Positions 49,904 to 60,647 of a stretch of 64,000 bases of DNA are shown piece by piece (position 1 is the first letter of the stretch; each line of letters begins with the position of its first letter). This stretch comes from Xiphydria camelus (taxonomy: Eukaryota > Arthropoda > Insecta > Hymenoptera > Xiphydriidae). Location of the stretch: NCBI GenBank assembly GCA_963678675.1, contig OY783191.1, positions 25,564,955-25,628,954 of the forward strand. The letters are read 5' to 3'. The notes under the pieces are model-generated. The model was not told the origin of the DNA, ran no database searches, and saw nothing but the letters and a program-made list of their open reading frames with translations. A program made the position numbers and the translations under genes.

Positions 49904-52593
49904 CTTAGGCCAGTCATTAGAGACATAACAATGGTGTTTTGGTGCAAAAGGTCGTGGAGTTTTGAAACTTGGTAGGAATGTAAACTTCAAGGTCCTTAAT
50001 ACGCACTTAAGTTTGCGACCTCGTGCGACCGCCGCTCGCGCCGCCATCTTGAAAAAATGGAGGTCAAAATCAGTTTTTGGTTTATATCTTGGTTCCTGTA
50101 GGTTTTAGGAAAAATATATTTAGAAACAAATTGAAGACAATAAATTTTGCTACAAAATCGCTATCTCAAGTTTTTTGGTCAGACTAATAGTTTCCGAGTT
50201 ACAGGACCGGACAATAGGGCGAACTATTTTTAATCTAGTAAAAGTTGTATTAGCATAGTACGTTTTACCAATAATCCACAAACTAGTCATAAGTAATTAT
50301 ATTATAACTGTTTATACAGTAATAAATACACGTATTCTGTTGTCTATAAATTATTGGTTGTACCTCTACTAACCGCTAATTGTTCTAATTCTATTGTTCT
50401 AATAAGTATAATATATGGGCCTCGGTTCCATTTGTAACATCGATGTATCGAAACATCGACATTTTAAACATCGATGAAAAACATTGACTCCTTTATAATA
50501 GAAAATAGAATAGTTTAGCGCAATCCCATTAAGCACAACGGAGCAGCATGTGGATATGCGGCCAACGCGTATTACATGTGATCAGAATGATGTGGCAAAG
50601 ATTGCAGAATGGTTATCGCAACATAATCCGTTTCCGCACAAGTCGATAGTTTACTCTCCATCAATAGTGGTGTCGTTGGTGATAAAACATTAAATTGCCA
50701 TATGGCACAAGAAATTGGTGCATCAGCTATGGCAAAAACTGTGGGGAATAATTTTGGTTCAATAAAATTAAAATATAAAGGTGCAGTGCTTTCCTTAGGA
50801 GCAGCTAAAAGCAGTATCAAAGTTGGAAATAATCCTATATCCATCAATCCCCAGTTATTATTTCAAAGAATCTGTATCGCCAAAAAAAGTGACGAGGAAT
50901 TAAAAAGTTATTTTCAGTTTGAACTCGCCCCATATCCCCTATCGCTTTTTAATCAGGATGACATGCGAAAGGGCACGAAATCGTCACTATTTAAGGCATT
51001 TTCCCCAGTAAACCAGCCTTTACGACCGGATAACAACATTTTGCATGTTTTTGACGGCGGCAGTTTGTTGCATCGAGTGGTATGGCAAGGCAATGATTCG
51101 TATTAACAAATTTGCATAAACTACATTCAATATGTCTAAATGCACTATGGTCATAACGCAGTTGTAGTTTTTGACGGTTATCCAGCGAATGCAGATAGCC
51201 GCAATACGAAAAGCGCAGAAAGATATCGATGCTCTAGAGCACATGTATCCACCAATATAATTTTCGACGACGCAATGATTCCACCTGTTTCGCAAGAAAC
51301 ATTCTTATCGAGCGATAATAACAAAAGAAATTTAATTTCCATGTTAAGTTCAAAGTTTAAAGAACATAATTACATAGCAAAGCAGGCAGTAGAAGACGCG
51401 GGTGTGCTCATTATTCAGACAGCCATCGACATGTCATTGTCTTTTGCGCGTATTTTTGTTGTCGGAGATGATATCGATTTATTAGTTTTATTAACTGCAA
51501 AGGCAAGAGACCAGGGAAACATTTTTTTGCTAAAACCAGCGAGAGGGAAAGTTGCAGAAGCGCTTTATTCGACGCGGAGCTTAAATTATAAGGAAGCTGT
51601 TGCAAAGAATATTTTATTTTCACATGCCATTAGTGGTTATGATACCACATCTGCCCTTTTTAACCGAGGAAAATTAAAGTTCTTCAATCTCCTGGATAGA
51701 AACGACTCAATGCTTGAGACTATAGCAATTTTCCAAGAACTCGAAACAGATGTGAATGCTCTCGCTGCAGTCGGAGAAGCGTTTTTATTGGCACTATATG
51801 GCGGCTCGTTTGAAAAGGACACATTGGATTCGCTTCGATACTAGCATTTTACGAAGTCTGTGTCCAAGAACAAATTTAATCGTGCGTTCCTATCACCCAC
51901 AAGAGATATTGCAAGACAGCATTGTCTGCGAGTTTATCACCAAGTTGCTATGTGGTGTGGCAGAGAAAAAGATCCTGAACGGCTGGCAGAAAACTGAGAA
52001 CGGGCTCGATGCTGTTCGGGCTACGTCAGAAGCAGCCCCAGACGCCATTTTAAAATCAATATCCTGCAAATGTAAAAAAGGTTGTGAAGGAGCGTGCGGA
52101 TGTCAGCAAACAGGTTTAAAATGCTCAGTGCTGTGTTTAAATTGTAACGGCACAACACGTGAAAACACTCCTAATTTGGTAGTTGATTCCGATCCTGAAG
52201 ACCCAAATGAGGATGATATGATGACTTTAATTCGTTGGAGTGGATATTGGAGGAGACAGAAAACATACAAAATTTGACAGATAGTGAACAAAATGTGCCA
52301 AAAAAACGCGCCGCTCAACTCTATCTCCTGCGTGGCGTGGAAATGGGTTGATAACATAAGTTATTATTATTTTACTGCACTAAACAATTTTAGGTAGGTT
52401 AATTTATACATATTGTGTAAAAAATAACATGTAAATGCAGCTTATACGGGATTTTTAAAAATTCACCCCACTGTTTGATCCTGTAACTCGGAAACTACTA
52501 GCCTGACAAAAAACTCAAGATAGCGATTTTGTAGCAAAATTTATTCTCTTCAATTTGTTTCTAAACATATTTTTTCTAAAACCAACAGGAAAA
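49904..52593 (+). mobile_element. Academ-like DNA transposon inserted in the LINE 5' region
   Basis: An inverted pair of about 105 bp (50104-50213 and 52478-52585; shared TTTAGAAACAAATTGAAGA and GTTTCCGAGTTACAGGA) encloses a nuclease gene. LINE sequence lies on both sides (CTATCTTTACCC left; CCCCTATGGTC right). ACCC at the two edges may be a 4-bp duplication. The left 200 bp outside the inverted arm has no partner, so the right end may be truncated. A gene for an XPG-type nuclease with a Cys-rich tail fits my recollection of the Academ superfamily. Confidence 0.65.
50580..52277 (+). pseudogene. XPG/FEN-like nuclease transposase with Cys-rich CXC-type tail
   Basis: The main frame from about 50702 reads MAQEIGASAMAKTVGNNF, LLFQRICIAKKSDEELKSYF, and LHVFDGGSLLHRVVW. 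Then AVVVFDGYPANADSRNTKSA, EDAGVLIIQTAID, IFVVGDDIDLLVLLTA and HAISGYDTTSALF follow the acidic-motif order of FEN1/XPG (PIN-like) nucleases: substrate Asp, D/E pair, DxD, then a GxD helix-hairpin site. The C-terminal segment (52050-52150) is a Cys cluster, CKCKKGCEGACGCQQTG and LKCSVLCLNCNG, like CXC/Tesmin domains or the Cys8 finger of Academ. Defects: frameshifts near 50665 and 51975, and stops TAA 51104, TAA 51137 and TAG 51842. This protein type recurs in arthropod and cnidarian genomes as an uncharacterised multicopy family. Confidence 0.72.
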
Positions 52594-52743
52594 CCCCTAT
52601 GGTCTAAGTATCCTTTAACTCTAGCATTGCGCTTCCTGTCTATTACCTGTACTACTCTTACCCTCTCTTATAATCGCTTTTCCTACAAGTTTTGTCACAC
52701 AACTTCTAGCACACGTCCGCACCACTCAACCTCCTGCAACCAA

Positions 52744-52759
52744 GTGAGTTAGTAAAGTA
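52744..52759. repeat. 16-bp LINE target-site duplication, right
   Basis: Exact partner of 36645-36660. It follows the 5' end of the LINE in minus orientation. Confidence 0.95.
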
Positions 52760-52799
52760 ATTATTTGTATTCAAACTGTTAAGGTATAATTAAAGACTA

Positions 52800-53260
52800 T
52801 TAGCTAAAAATTCTAATTAATGGGTATACATCTTTGCTTCCGTCGTTTTTTGCTATTTATTACGTTAGGAAAACGGCGGGAGCAAAGTTGTACATGTAAT
52901 ACAATATAATATAATAACAAATTCGAATTTACGTTCGTATTGCATAAGTGGGATACAAAGAAATTGAGATAAACGACATATTTTACCAAAAGACATGAAT
53001 TTATTAATATAGCAAAAAATAATTGGTTTTATTTTCATTAATTTTGTTTGACTTGTTACACCATACCAATCATCTTGTAAAAATTATACGTCATAGCTTA
53101 ATCATGCTTGAATCTATTTTAAAAAACGGCGGTGTTATTATTAATATGCACAAAAAATTATTGAAAAATTCAAACCTGTTGTTTTAATTTATTTATGGGC
53201 GAAACAATCCAATACTTTTTTTATTATACAGCTACGTAATGGTGCATAACATCAGTGCAG
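52800..53260. repeat. Diverged arm of the 39-42 kb fold-back family
   Basis: 52830-53250 resembles 41465-41770: a GCAAAGTTGTAC-type palindrome (GTTAGGAAAACGGCGGGAGC), AATCATGCTTGAATCTAT and ATGGTGCATAACAT occur in the same order with many changes. Older than the copy inside the LINE. Confidence 0.7.
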
Positions 53261-53459
53261 GGTGCATGGTGCAAAATCAGTCGAGTAGTTCTCGAGATAA
53301 AACATATCTGGCTTTTTGACGAAAACTTTTGATTAAATCAATATTTTGATCTAAAAATTTACTGAGAGCTTACTTATATATATACTTATATATTACCAAA
53401 ATATACCTGAATGAGGAAAAAATTCAAGAGGGGGCAGTTTTCATATGGTTATCCGGCTA

Positions 53460-54120
53460 TTGGGAAGTGTCTTATGGCGATATGACCTCTGGCGGCGAAA
53501 AAACAAACTAGTTTTAGACTGCAGTTTTGGAGCTTAGCAATGCATTAGAATAGGAGAGTGCACATAATAATTTATTTTTTCGCAAAATGACGTCCGAATT
53601 CTTAAAACTACCAGTGAAATCGAAAGGTAGACTTCTTTGCTACGTTCCTGGCTGTCAAAGTCGTTTAAATAAAGACGACGTGTCTTTCTAGTATTTTCTA
53701 AAGCCGGGCAAATGCTTCGTGTACACTCCAGACGCGTTTGGAAATTTAGAAAAAAACGATTTTTAGTAAAGTGGATGATAATATTAAAAATAAAATCAGT
53801 TACGCCGTATGTCAAAGTGTATTAGCGTCATTTCTCGAGAGTGCTGATTATATTTCCGTTGCCTATGCATGTACATGCTTAACCTAAATGTTTGCTCCAA
53901 AATAGTTATTCTTCAGATGTTCCAGCTTCCTAGAGATTTTAAAACACGCTCCCCTTCAAGGAAGTTCCTATTACCCGGTTTTGTATTCGCCCACAGGCCA
54001 ATTTAATTAATGTTAATCATATTTTACGTAAAAACTACTTTTAACCCATTGAAATATATTGAACCTGCACTTTTAAAGCCGCCATATTAATTTTAGCTCC
54101 GCCCATAAGACACTTCCCAA
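53460..54120. mobile_element. 661-bp TA-flanked TIR element with a THAP remnant
   Basis: TTGGGAAGTGTCTTATGG at 53460 is inverted at 54103-54120, with TA on both outer sides (53458-53459, 54121-54122). It contains a decayed THAP domain on the plus strand and no nuclease. Confidence 0.7.
53587..53830 (+). pseudogene. Degenerate THAP domain
   Basis: The plus frame from ATGACGTCCGAATTC reads KGRLLCYVPGCQSRLNKDD, VSF, a TAG, then YFLKPGK. The C-x4-C spacing, the PGC, and the VSF/P positions are those of THAP zinc fingers. Further stops follow within 100 bp. It is unrelated in sequence detail to the THAP gene at 21394, so this is a second family. Confidence 0.6.
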
Positions 54121-54122
54121 TA

Positions 54123-54720
54123 CCTTTTTTAAAATTTTCATACTATCTTCGATATAAAACTAAAAAGGGTGACTTCGCCGATTAGCCGACCGCACCCTGT
54201 TTTCGACCAGATTTGAAAATAAGAATATCAGCGCATTTTTTATATTTTTGACTACGCCACTGCATAAATCCACCATTCAACTACACTTATAAGAAGTGGC
54301 ACCCCCTTACGGTTTAAAACTAACCTTAGGGAATGGGTGGTCGAAAATGGGGAAAAACAGCATTTTTCATCATATACATACTTTTTTAATTTTCAGAAAG
54401 ATTTAGATACATTTTTAACATTTAGGCCAATTTATAGTTCCTGCGGATTCGATGTGTACCGTATGTCTCATCCCAGATGCATCACTTTTAAATTTCCCTG
54501 ACATTTGACTTCGGTAGTGGTTGGGTCGGTGCTCTAGTCATTTAGCTAGAGTTGGCTTCGGGAGAGTGCGCTGTGGTCTTACGAATCGAGCGAAAAGTGT
54601 CAAACGTCTGATCTCCCGGTAGCTGTCAATTCGAGAGATCGAAGCATCGAACCTCGAAATCGTTAATTTGTAAATAATGATGAATATTATGTAGAAGTAA
54701 TAAGAAATAATCGTTCGGGT
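54123..54720. other. Unassigned, probable repeat
   Basis: No gene. TACCGTATGTCTCATCCC near 54457 and an inverted TCTCCCGG... motif near 54615 are visible, but no full element could be delimited. Confidence 0.35.
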
Positions 54721-55205
54721 TTCTTCGATGAGATTCCCCAAGTGTTTAAAAATCGGTGTCCGATTTTTGCTAATAACTGTTGCTTCAACTTCCACTGATA
54801 TTAAGTATTACTGCACAACGAGTAAGTTGGAAGATTTTCATGAAGACTCACGGTTTTCTAACATGTCATCTTCTACAGATGCAACCGAAGAGGATCTAAC
54901 TCGTGTCCTATCCGTAAAAAGATGACTCGGTGGACATCGAACAATGTCAGGTTTGTCACCGAGCGCCTATCACCCATGGTATATTAATTGCTATACGCGC
55001 TTCCCGTTTCAAATATTCCAGCATTAAATAACTTTTGCTTCTTTCAAGATAATAACCTTCTTTATAAACTGTTCGTGGTAGGAGGCAACGATCGATAATT
55101 GCGACTAGCCGTAGACAAATTCGTCTATTAAAACTTAAAGGCAATTCGGTGTGCCGAACTACTACTGCGATGATGTGCCCGAGCTCGCTGATATTAAACA
55201 TTGAT
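54720..55205. repeat. Single arm of the 63-kb fold-back family
   Basis: GTTGCTTCAACTTCCA, CAACCGAAGAGGATCTA, GTCACCGAGCGCCTATCACC and AGTTTATAAAGAAGG-like sequence appear in the same order as in 63140-63560. Open frames on both strands (54728-54925 +, 55201-54956 -) are partly shared with the other copy (YLERSKSYL), but I do not recognise a protein. Confidence 0.65.
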
Positions 55206-55309
55206 ATTAAACATCGGACGCTGTAAACTGATTTGCTAGTGTATGCTTTGCAACTGGTACATTATCGCAGGAATAACACAGGCACACAAAAAAAAAGGTC
55301 TTGTTCCCA

Positions 55310-55906
55310 GAACCAGACCAGCATATCTTTATGTTTTTGGGGTCGCTGAATCCGAATCCGGTGTCCGTTTGTCTCCATCACGTCACATTTTTTTTAATCT
55401 CAAAAAACCATCAATAGATCATGATTTTCAAAAAGTTAATGGACTTAAACCAAATTCGCTATAAGAGGTTTGTTGGGTCGCTGATCACGAATCTGAAATC
55501 GGATTTCAAAAATTCAAGATGGCGGATCCAATATGGCGGACGAGATTTTTGAAAATCGACGGATTCATGCCGAATTTGGTATAAGGAGGTTTTTTGGGTA
55601 GCTGATCAGGAATCTGGTCAGATTTTAAAAATTCAAGATGGCGGATCCAATATGGAGAACAAGATTTTCGAAAATTTTGAATTTTTGTAAATATAACTTC
55701 ATATTCGTCATTAGCGATCGAAAAAAAAACCCTATACCAAATTTGGCATGAATCCGTCGATTTTCGAAAATCTCGTCCTCGATATTGGATCCGCCATCTT
55801 GAATTTTTAAAATCTGACTTCAGATTCATGATCAGCGACCCAAAAAAACCCCTTTTACCAAATTCGGCATGAATCCGTCGATTTTCAAAAATCTCGTCCG
55901 CCATAT
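55310..55906. repeat. Tandem then inverted array of about 120-bp GATCCAATATGG units
   Basis: Direct units start near 55315, 55468 and 55588. Reverse units run 55735-55850 and 55850-55906. Each has GGGTCGCTGATCA, CAAGATGGCGGATCC and AAAATCGACGGATTCATGCC. The right end stops at the palindrome at 55907. The same family lies at 40828-41230. Confidence 0.78.
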
Positions 55907-56673
55907 CCCAATAAACATGGTTACGTATAATAAACGTATAAAAATGGTTTAAACGAGTGGTTTAAAAAACGTTAATAACTGATATAGAATTAACGTATAT
56001 TATTTGGGTAAATGTCCGCCCCATCAACTAATTTTTCAACGTTTAAATTATTCCATTTAAGAAACGTATACAGAAAACGGATAAAATACGTTACGTAAAA
56101 CAAGTATACGTCATACCAATTTTAAACCGTTTTATACACGTATAGTTTAGACGTTAATAAATTAGTTTACGGGGCGAACATTTGCCTATAGAATATACGT
56201 TAATCCTATACCGCTTATTGACGTATTTTATACCATTCGATTAAACTGTACGTCTAAAATATACATATTTTTATACGTTTATAAAACGATTTAGAAACGT
56301 ATAAAATACGTATAATATAGACGTACAGTTTAATCGACTGGTATGAAATACGTCAATAAGCGGTATAGGATTATCGTATATTCTACAGGCAAATATCCGT
56401 CCCAAACAACTAATTTATTAACGTCTAAATTATACGTATATAAAACGGTTTAAAATTGGTATGACGTATACTTGTTTTACGTAACGTATTTTATCCGTTT
56501 TCTGTATACGTTTTTTAAATGGAATAATTTAAACGTTGAAAAATTAGTCGATGGGGCAGACTTTTACCCAAAGAATATGTGTTAATCCTATATCAGTTGT
56601 CAACGTTTTTTAAACCACCCGTTTCAACCATTTTTATATAATACGTCCATTATACGTAATCATGTCTATTCGG
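55907..56673. mobile_element. 767-bp palindromic element rich in TACGT
   Basis: The arms of about 380 bp mirror each other around 56290, with ends CCCAATAAACATGGTTACGT and ACGTAATCATGTCTATTCGG. TACGT/ACGTA pentamers occur every 20-30 bp. No coding sequence. The target duplication is unclear. Confidence 0.8.
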
Positions 56674-56933
56674 ATAGAATATACATCAATCCTACACTGT
56701 TTATTGACTTTTATACCTATGGGTTAAACTACTTTTATGTATCTACGATACATACTTATGTACATACGTATATAAAACTGATTAAAATTGTTGTTTAAGA
56801 TAGATAGGTAAGAAATTATCAAAGGGCTGGAAAATTATTCTTCTGAAAAAGGGGAATTTTCGGTGAATTTTCAAATTCCCAGCAAAGTAAAAACTACGCA
56901 GTAGTATAATAGTAGCTCTACTGTTTATGGTGA

Positions 56934-57097
56934 ACATATCGCTTGCTGAATGCAATAGTGGCACAAGTCAAAAAAAAATTAATTCTGATATTTTGTCAAC
57001 ATTTATGATGTTATGATTACTAGAGTTCATTGTTGACAAAATGTCGGAATTAATTTTTTTTTGACTTGTGCCACTATTGCATTCAGCAAGCGATATA
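56934..57097. mobile_element. 164-bp hairpin MITE
   Basis: CATATCGCTTGCTGAATGCA and TAGTGGCACAAGTCAAAAAA are exactly mirrored around a 30-bp loop at 57003-57030. Confidence 0.8.
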
Positions 57098-58870
57098 TTC
57101 TTCTGCACTAGATTTTTTCCCTTTTTACTGGAGAAAATCTTCACCGTCAAGTGCTAATGTTACATCAGGTCTTATAGACCAATCAGGATCAAGTATTCCG
57201 TTGTCTGTAACCCCATTACAACGGAATCTTAAAAAAGATTTGTCGCTAAGGGATTAAACAAGATACCAAAAGAAGAACACATTTTGCTAAGAGATGTAAA
57301 CACGGGGAGAGGAGTATGGAAAATTATTTTTCGTGTGAGAACATTCATTTTGTCGACGAGATCTATCTTGGAATGGATTTTCGAATCGTTAACGAAAGTG
57401 ATTGACGAAACTTTACATCCGATAACACATTACTTTCCGTCGACGAAAAACATTTCTCACGTGTCAAGAATAGCCCCCCTGACCAATTTGAATCCTTATT
57501 AATATTCTTTTTATTGAGAAATAAATAAATTTATGATTTATGCACAGTTAGTCAGAAAAATGACACTTTTTCCTCTTCTTCTAGGGGGGTTAGAAGTTCT
57601 CTTTCTTTTCTCTCCGTGTACGCTATCCATCTACAAACTATCAAATCGTATTAGTTTCATAAAATTTAATAATTTCAAATATGTATTTTTTTATTCTTAT
57701 CGAAGTATTGGTGACATGACGTACGTCAATCCCGGAGACACTTGGAACGCGCGCGCGACGCGATTTTCAAAATTTTTTTTCTTCGAAACAAAGGCCCACA
57801 AAAGAGAAAACCGAAACACGTGTCAAATATTTTTCGATATACTTTCACCAAAAAACTTGTAAAGGCAAAACCGATTTGACATCTGCCGGGGTCTCTTTGT
57901 GAGTTAAATTTTCTAGTGCGTTATGGATTTGTTAAACGTAATGAACACGGTACCTTATCCATCGAACTTCGCGTGTTGAGCGATTAAGACTTGATCTTCA
58001 ATTGAAGGATTGACACCTGAATGCGCTGGTTGTGACACTCGAATTTTGCTTGCGTGTTCTGCTGCTTGCCAATTGAATTGCGAGACACTACACGACGATG
58101 ATTCGTAGCACATTGAAGACGACGAGGTTCGTCTCGGGTTACATACCTTTCAATCTATCGGCACGGAGGTGTAGTGAGATGGTGGAAGGTAGCGTCGGTT
58201 GTTGCTACGCACCCTGCTTAACTGGTATGGGGGAGGAATTTCGGCGGGGCAGAAGATGACGCTGGGCCTTTCTGAGGTCTAAGTTCAATGGTAATTGAGT
58301 GATGCGCTTAACGGTCGAGCCAGCCGGACACTTGTTGTAGGCCGTGAGGGTGTGTCATGCTACCCAAAAACAGTGAATTGTTTTCCTGGATAGACCAGGC
58401 ATTAAATTTCCCCGATTGTCACCGACTGCACCCGACACTCCTCTCGTTAGGCCGGCTCGGATTGCTTTTTGATGGTGTCTTTGGAACAGGCACAACGGGG
58501 AACGGTATTTTCGATCTTTCCTTACCGAGATGTCTATTCGCCGAAGACGTGTTGATTATAGTCGGCGAGTTAATTTTGATTGACGCCATGAATCGACCCT
58601 CTATATTCCGTCGCTCGATGCGACGGAACATTATCCTTAAGCGTTTGTGCACGACTTCTGGGACACCCTGTATAGCAATTTTATATTTATGATAATTTTA
58701 TCAGAAATACCTATGAATTCAGTTACTGTTAAGTTTTAACGAGCAGTGAAGAAATAGAAGTCTGAAATAATTCAGATATAAGGTAAATGTACCAGTGGCC
58801 AGGTAGGTTTTATTAATCGAACATACATACGTATAATAAAAATTATCAAGTGAGGTAAACAAAATCAATT
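57098..58870. other. No gene assigned; weak frames only
   Basis: A plus-strand frame at 57258-57502 and one at 58357-58692 lack recognisable domains, splice context or repeats. 57740-57800 is GC-rich (CGCGCGCGACGCG). I found no inverted repeat spanning the region. Confidence 0.35.
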
Positions 58871-59168
58871 CGATGTGTCCTAAAAGAAAGCGCGTCACTC
58901 GGCGTAAAACCTTTAAAATACCCGTAACTCAAAATGATTAAAATAATCGATGTATCTTAATACTGCAGTTTGAAAAGACGTAATTCATGATATTAAGTGA
59001 ACTCATTAGTCTTTCGTCGCCTTCAGCTATGACTTTTTTCACTTGACATCATGAGTTACATCCTTTTAAACAGCAGCGATGAAATACTTTGATTCTTTTA
59101 GTGAGTTTGAGTTACGTTTCTTTTATCCATTACACCGAGTTACGTACTTTCTTTTAGGGTACGTCGAA
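58871..59168. mobile_element. 298-bp inverted-repeat MITE
   Basis: TTCGATGTGTCCTAAAAGAAAG at the left pairs with an inverted CTTTCTTTTAGGGTACGTCGAA at the right. GTAACTCAAAATGATT and CATGAGTTACAT-type motifs continue inward. Non-coding. Confidence 0.7.
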
Positions 59169-59569
59169 TTATTGAAGAAAAAATCAGTAAGTGAATTTGT
59201 GGTGTGAACTCGCCTTCCGCGATTAATAAACTGGTTAAAATAATACAGGAAGACACCCCGATGAAGCTCGGACTATGAACATTTTAGGCACATGAGAAGG
59301 ACACGATTGAATCCGCACAGCTAGTAAAAGAAAGTGGATGGTAAAAAATATCCGAGTTCTCCCGAATTAAACTAGATGCACTATTACGAATATTCTCCCG
59401 CACACGTGGTATATATATCGATTACACGCGCGCGCGCGTTGATCATCTTTTACGGAACTATTAATCCGGCTACATTATTCATATTTACCGTATTTTGTAA
59501 TGACCGAGACTTTTATTTAAGGCCGTATGTATGTTTCGAAATTACTGCATTCTAGTGTGGCGAAAAGGA
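59169..59569. other. Intergenic; short CG dinucleotide run
   Basis: It contains a CACGCGCGCGCGCG tract at about 59425 and a TATATATCGATT stretch. Nothing coding. Confidence 0.4.
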
Positions 59570-59806
59570 TGTGGTCGCCATCCTGATCGGCGGAGCGTTT
59601 CGTCCCGGAGTCGGCCTGTGGACTCGTCAGTAAGGCTAGGCCGACTCCTGCCTTAGACGCTCTGTGGTCCTCGGTGAGAGACGGGCAGTTGCGGTCTTAT
59701 ATAGAAACTTGCCCGTTGTTGGACCACTAACGAGAAACCGAAAGCCGTGGAGTCGAAGGGTGGCGCCACCTGGCGGCGGGGCGCCGTAGCGCGATGGGTC
59801 GCCACA
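59570..59806 (-). repeat. Candidate LTR (TG...CA) with adjoining polypurine tract
   Basis: TGTGGTCGCC and GGTCGCCACA form matching ends of a 237-bp GC-rich block. On the minus strand it is preceded directly by TAGGGGGGGAGTAC, as a polypurine tract would be. That suggests a 3' LTR of a minus-strand retrotransposon. No partner LTR is in the window. Confidence 0.4.
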
Positions 59807-60260
59807 GTACTCCCCCCCTAGTGACGTCTAATGTATGCAGACGGAACGAGGCGGAAGAAGTGGTGTGTGGGTGTGTGGCGACGGCTTGGCTGTGAGCGTG
59901 ACTGCGTGGGACGTCGGTGGACCTCGGTAGGAATCTTCGATCGAGATTCGATATACCGAGGGATTGTCGAAGGCTGGAAACTCCGCCGGTGCTCGTCGCA
60001 GCGTGTGAGATCGATCATCCTCAGGTGCGTGTGTCGTGGCATGCGTATGCCGTGCGTATCGGGGCCTGTACGTGTGCCGTGACGTCGTATCGAAGCGTGT
60101 GCGTGGGTCGTGACGGCGCGCCGCCAGCGCTGTCGCCGCGAGCACCCGTGTATCTTTACAGCAAAAATGTCTGCCCCCTTCACCCCTCAATTTTAACATC
60201 GAATTTTCTCAATAAATATACGGTTATAACCAAAACTATGCTTAGTTACGCCATATAAAT
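59807..60260 (-). other. Possible internal 3' sequence of the LTR element
   Basis: GC-rich, with overlapping Arg/His/Pro-rich open frames on both strands (60199-59828 minus) that look compositional. An AATAAATATACGG near 60211 could be a plus-strand poly(A) signal. No pol motif seen. Confidence 0.3.
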
Positions 60261-60539
60261 CGACTATTCTCTATCGATAGAGACCAGAGTAAATGTTGTA
60301 AGTTACATATTAACAGAGATTTTTCCTTAGCAACGCGAAGCCACGCCCCTCGCGCCTCAAAAGTCGAGAATCCGATTTCTCGGGCGATATATATATGTCA
60401 AAATCTCACAAAAATTCCGCCTGTCTTCGGCGGTATTCGGCCATGGTCGGAAATGTGTACACAGATACAGGAAAAATGTATGTGAGAGTGTGTGAGAGAA
60501 TATATTCCTTGAATGTTTAGTTGTTTTTCAAAATTAACA

Positions 60540-60640
60540 AATATTTCCATTCGCGAAACGATTTCCCTCGCATTTTTTCGATCCTCGGACGCGCTTGTTA
60601 ATAAAAAGTGAAAATTCAGTGTAATCGGAGTAGTGAATCT
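60540..60640. repeat. Dispersed repeat shared with 3565-3640
   Basis: Shares CCATTCGCGAAACGATTTCC, then TCCTCGGACGCGCTT and TTAATAAAAAGT, with the left part of the window. Confidence 0.7.
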
Positions 60641-60647
60641 CAATAGT

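Larger units (their letters stand above)
36661..52743 (-). mobile_element. APE-type LINE retrotransposon, about 4.7 kb, expanded by four insertions
   Basis: The boundaries are fixed by an exact 16-bp direct repeat, GTGAGTTAGTAAAGTA, at 36645-36660 and 52744-52759. In minus orientation the order is: 5' UTR (52743 to about 52590), [Academ-like insertion], ORF1, endonuclease start, [45362-48270 insertion], endonuclease rest, [42589-45007 insertion], [39120-42510 insertion], RT, C-terminal domain, and a 3' tail with AATAAA and an (ATCT)n run at 36661. Removing the guests rejoins one LINE of normal length. ORFs contain multiple stops and frameshifts, so it is inactive. The clade is not assigned; RT features place it with APE-endonuclease LINEs. 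Confidence 0.93.

Noticed and set aside
49516..49908. Plus-strand membrane-protein-like frames
   Set aside because: Antisense of the LINE ORF1 coiled coil; hydrophobicity is a reflection of Lys/Glu codons.
59818..60258. Overlapping Arg/His-rich frames on both strands
   Set aside because: Open because of GC-rich low-complexity sequence; no pol or env motif could be found.
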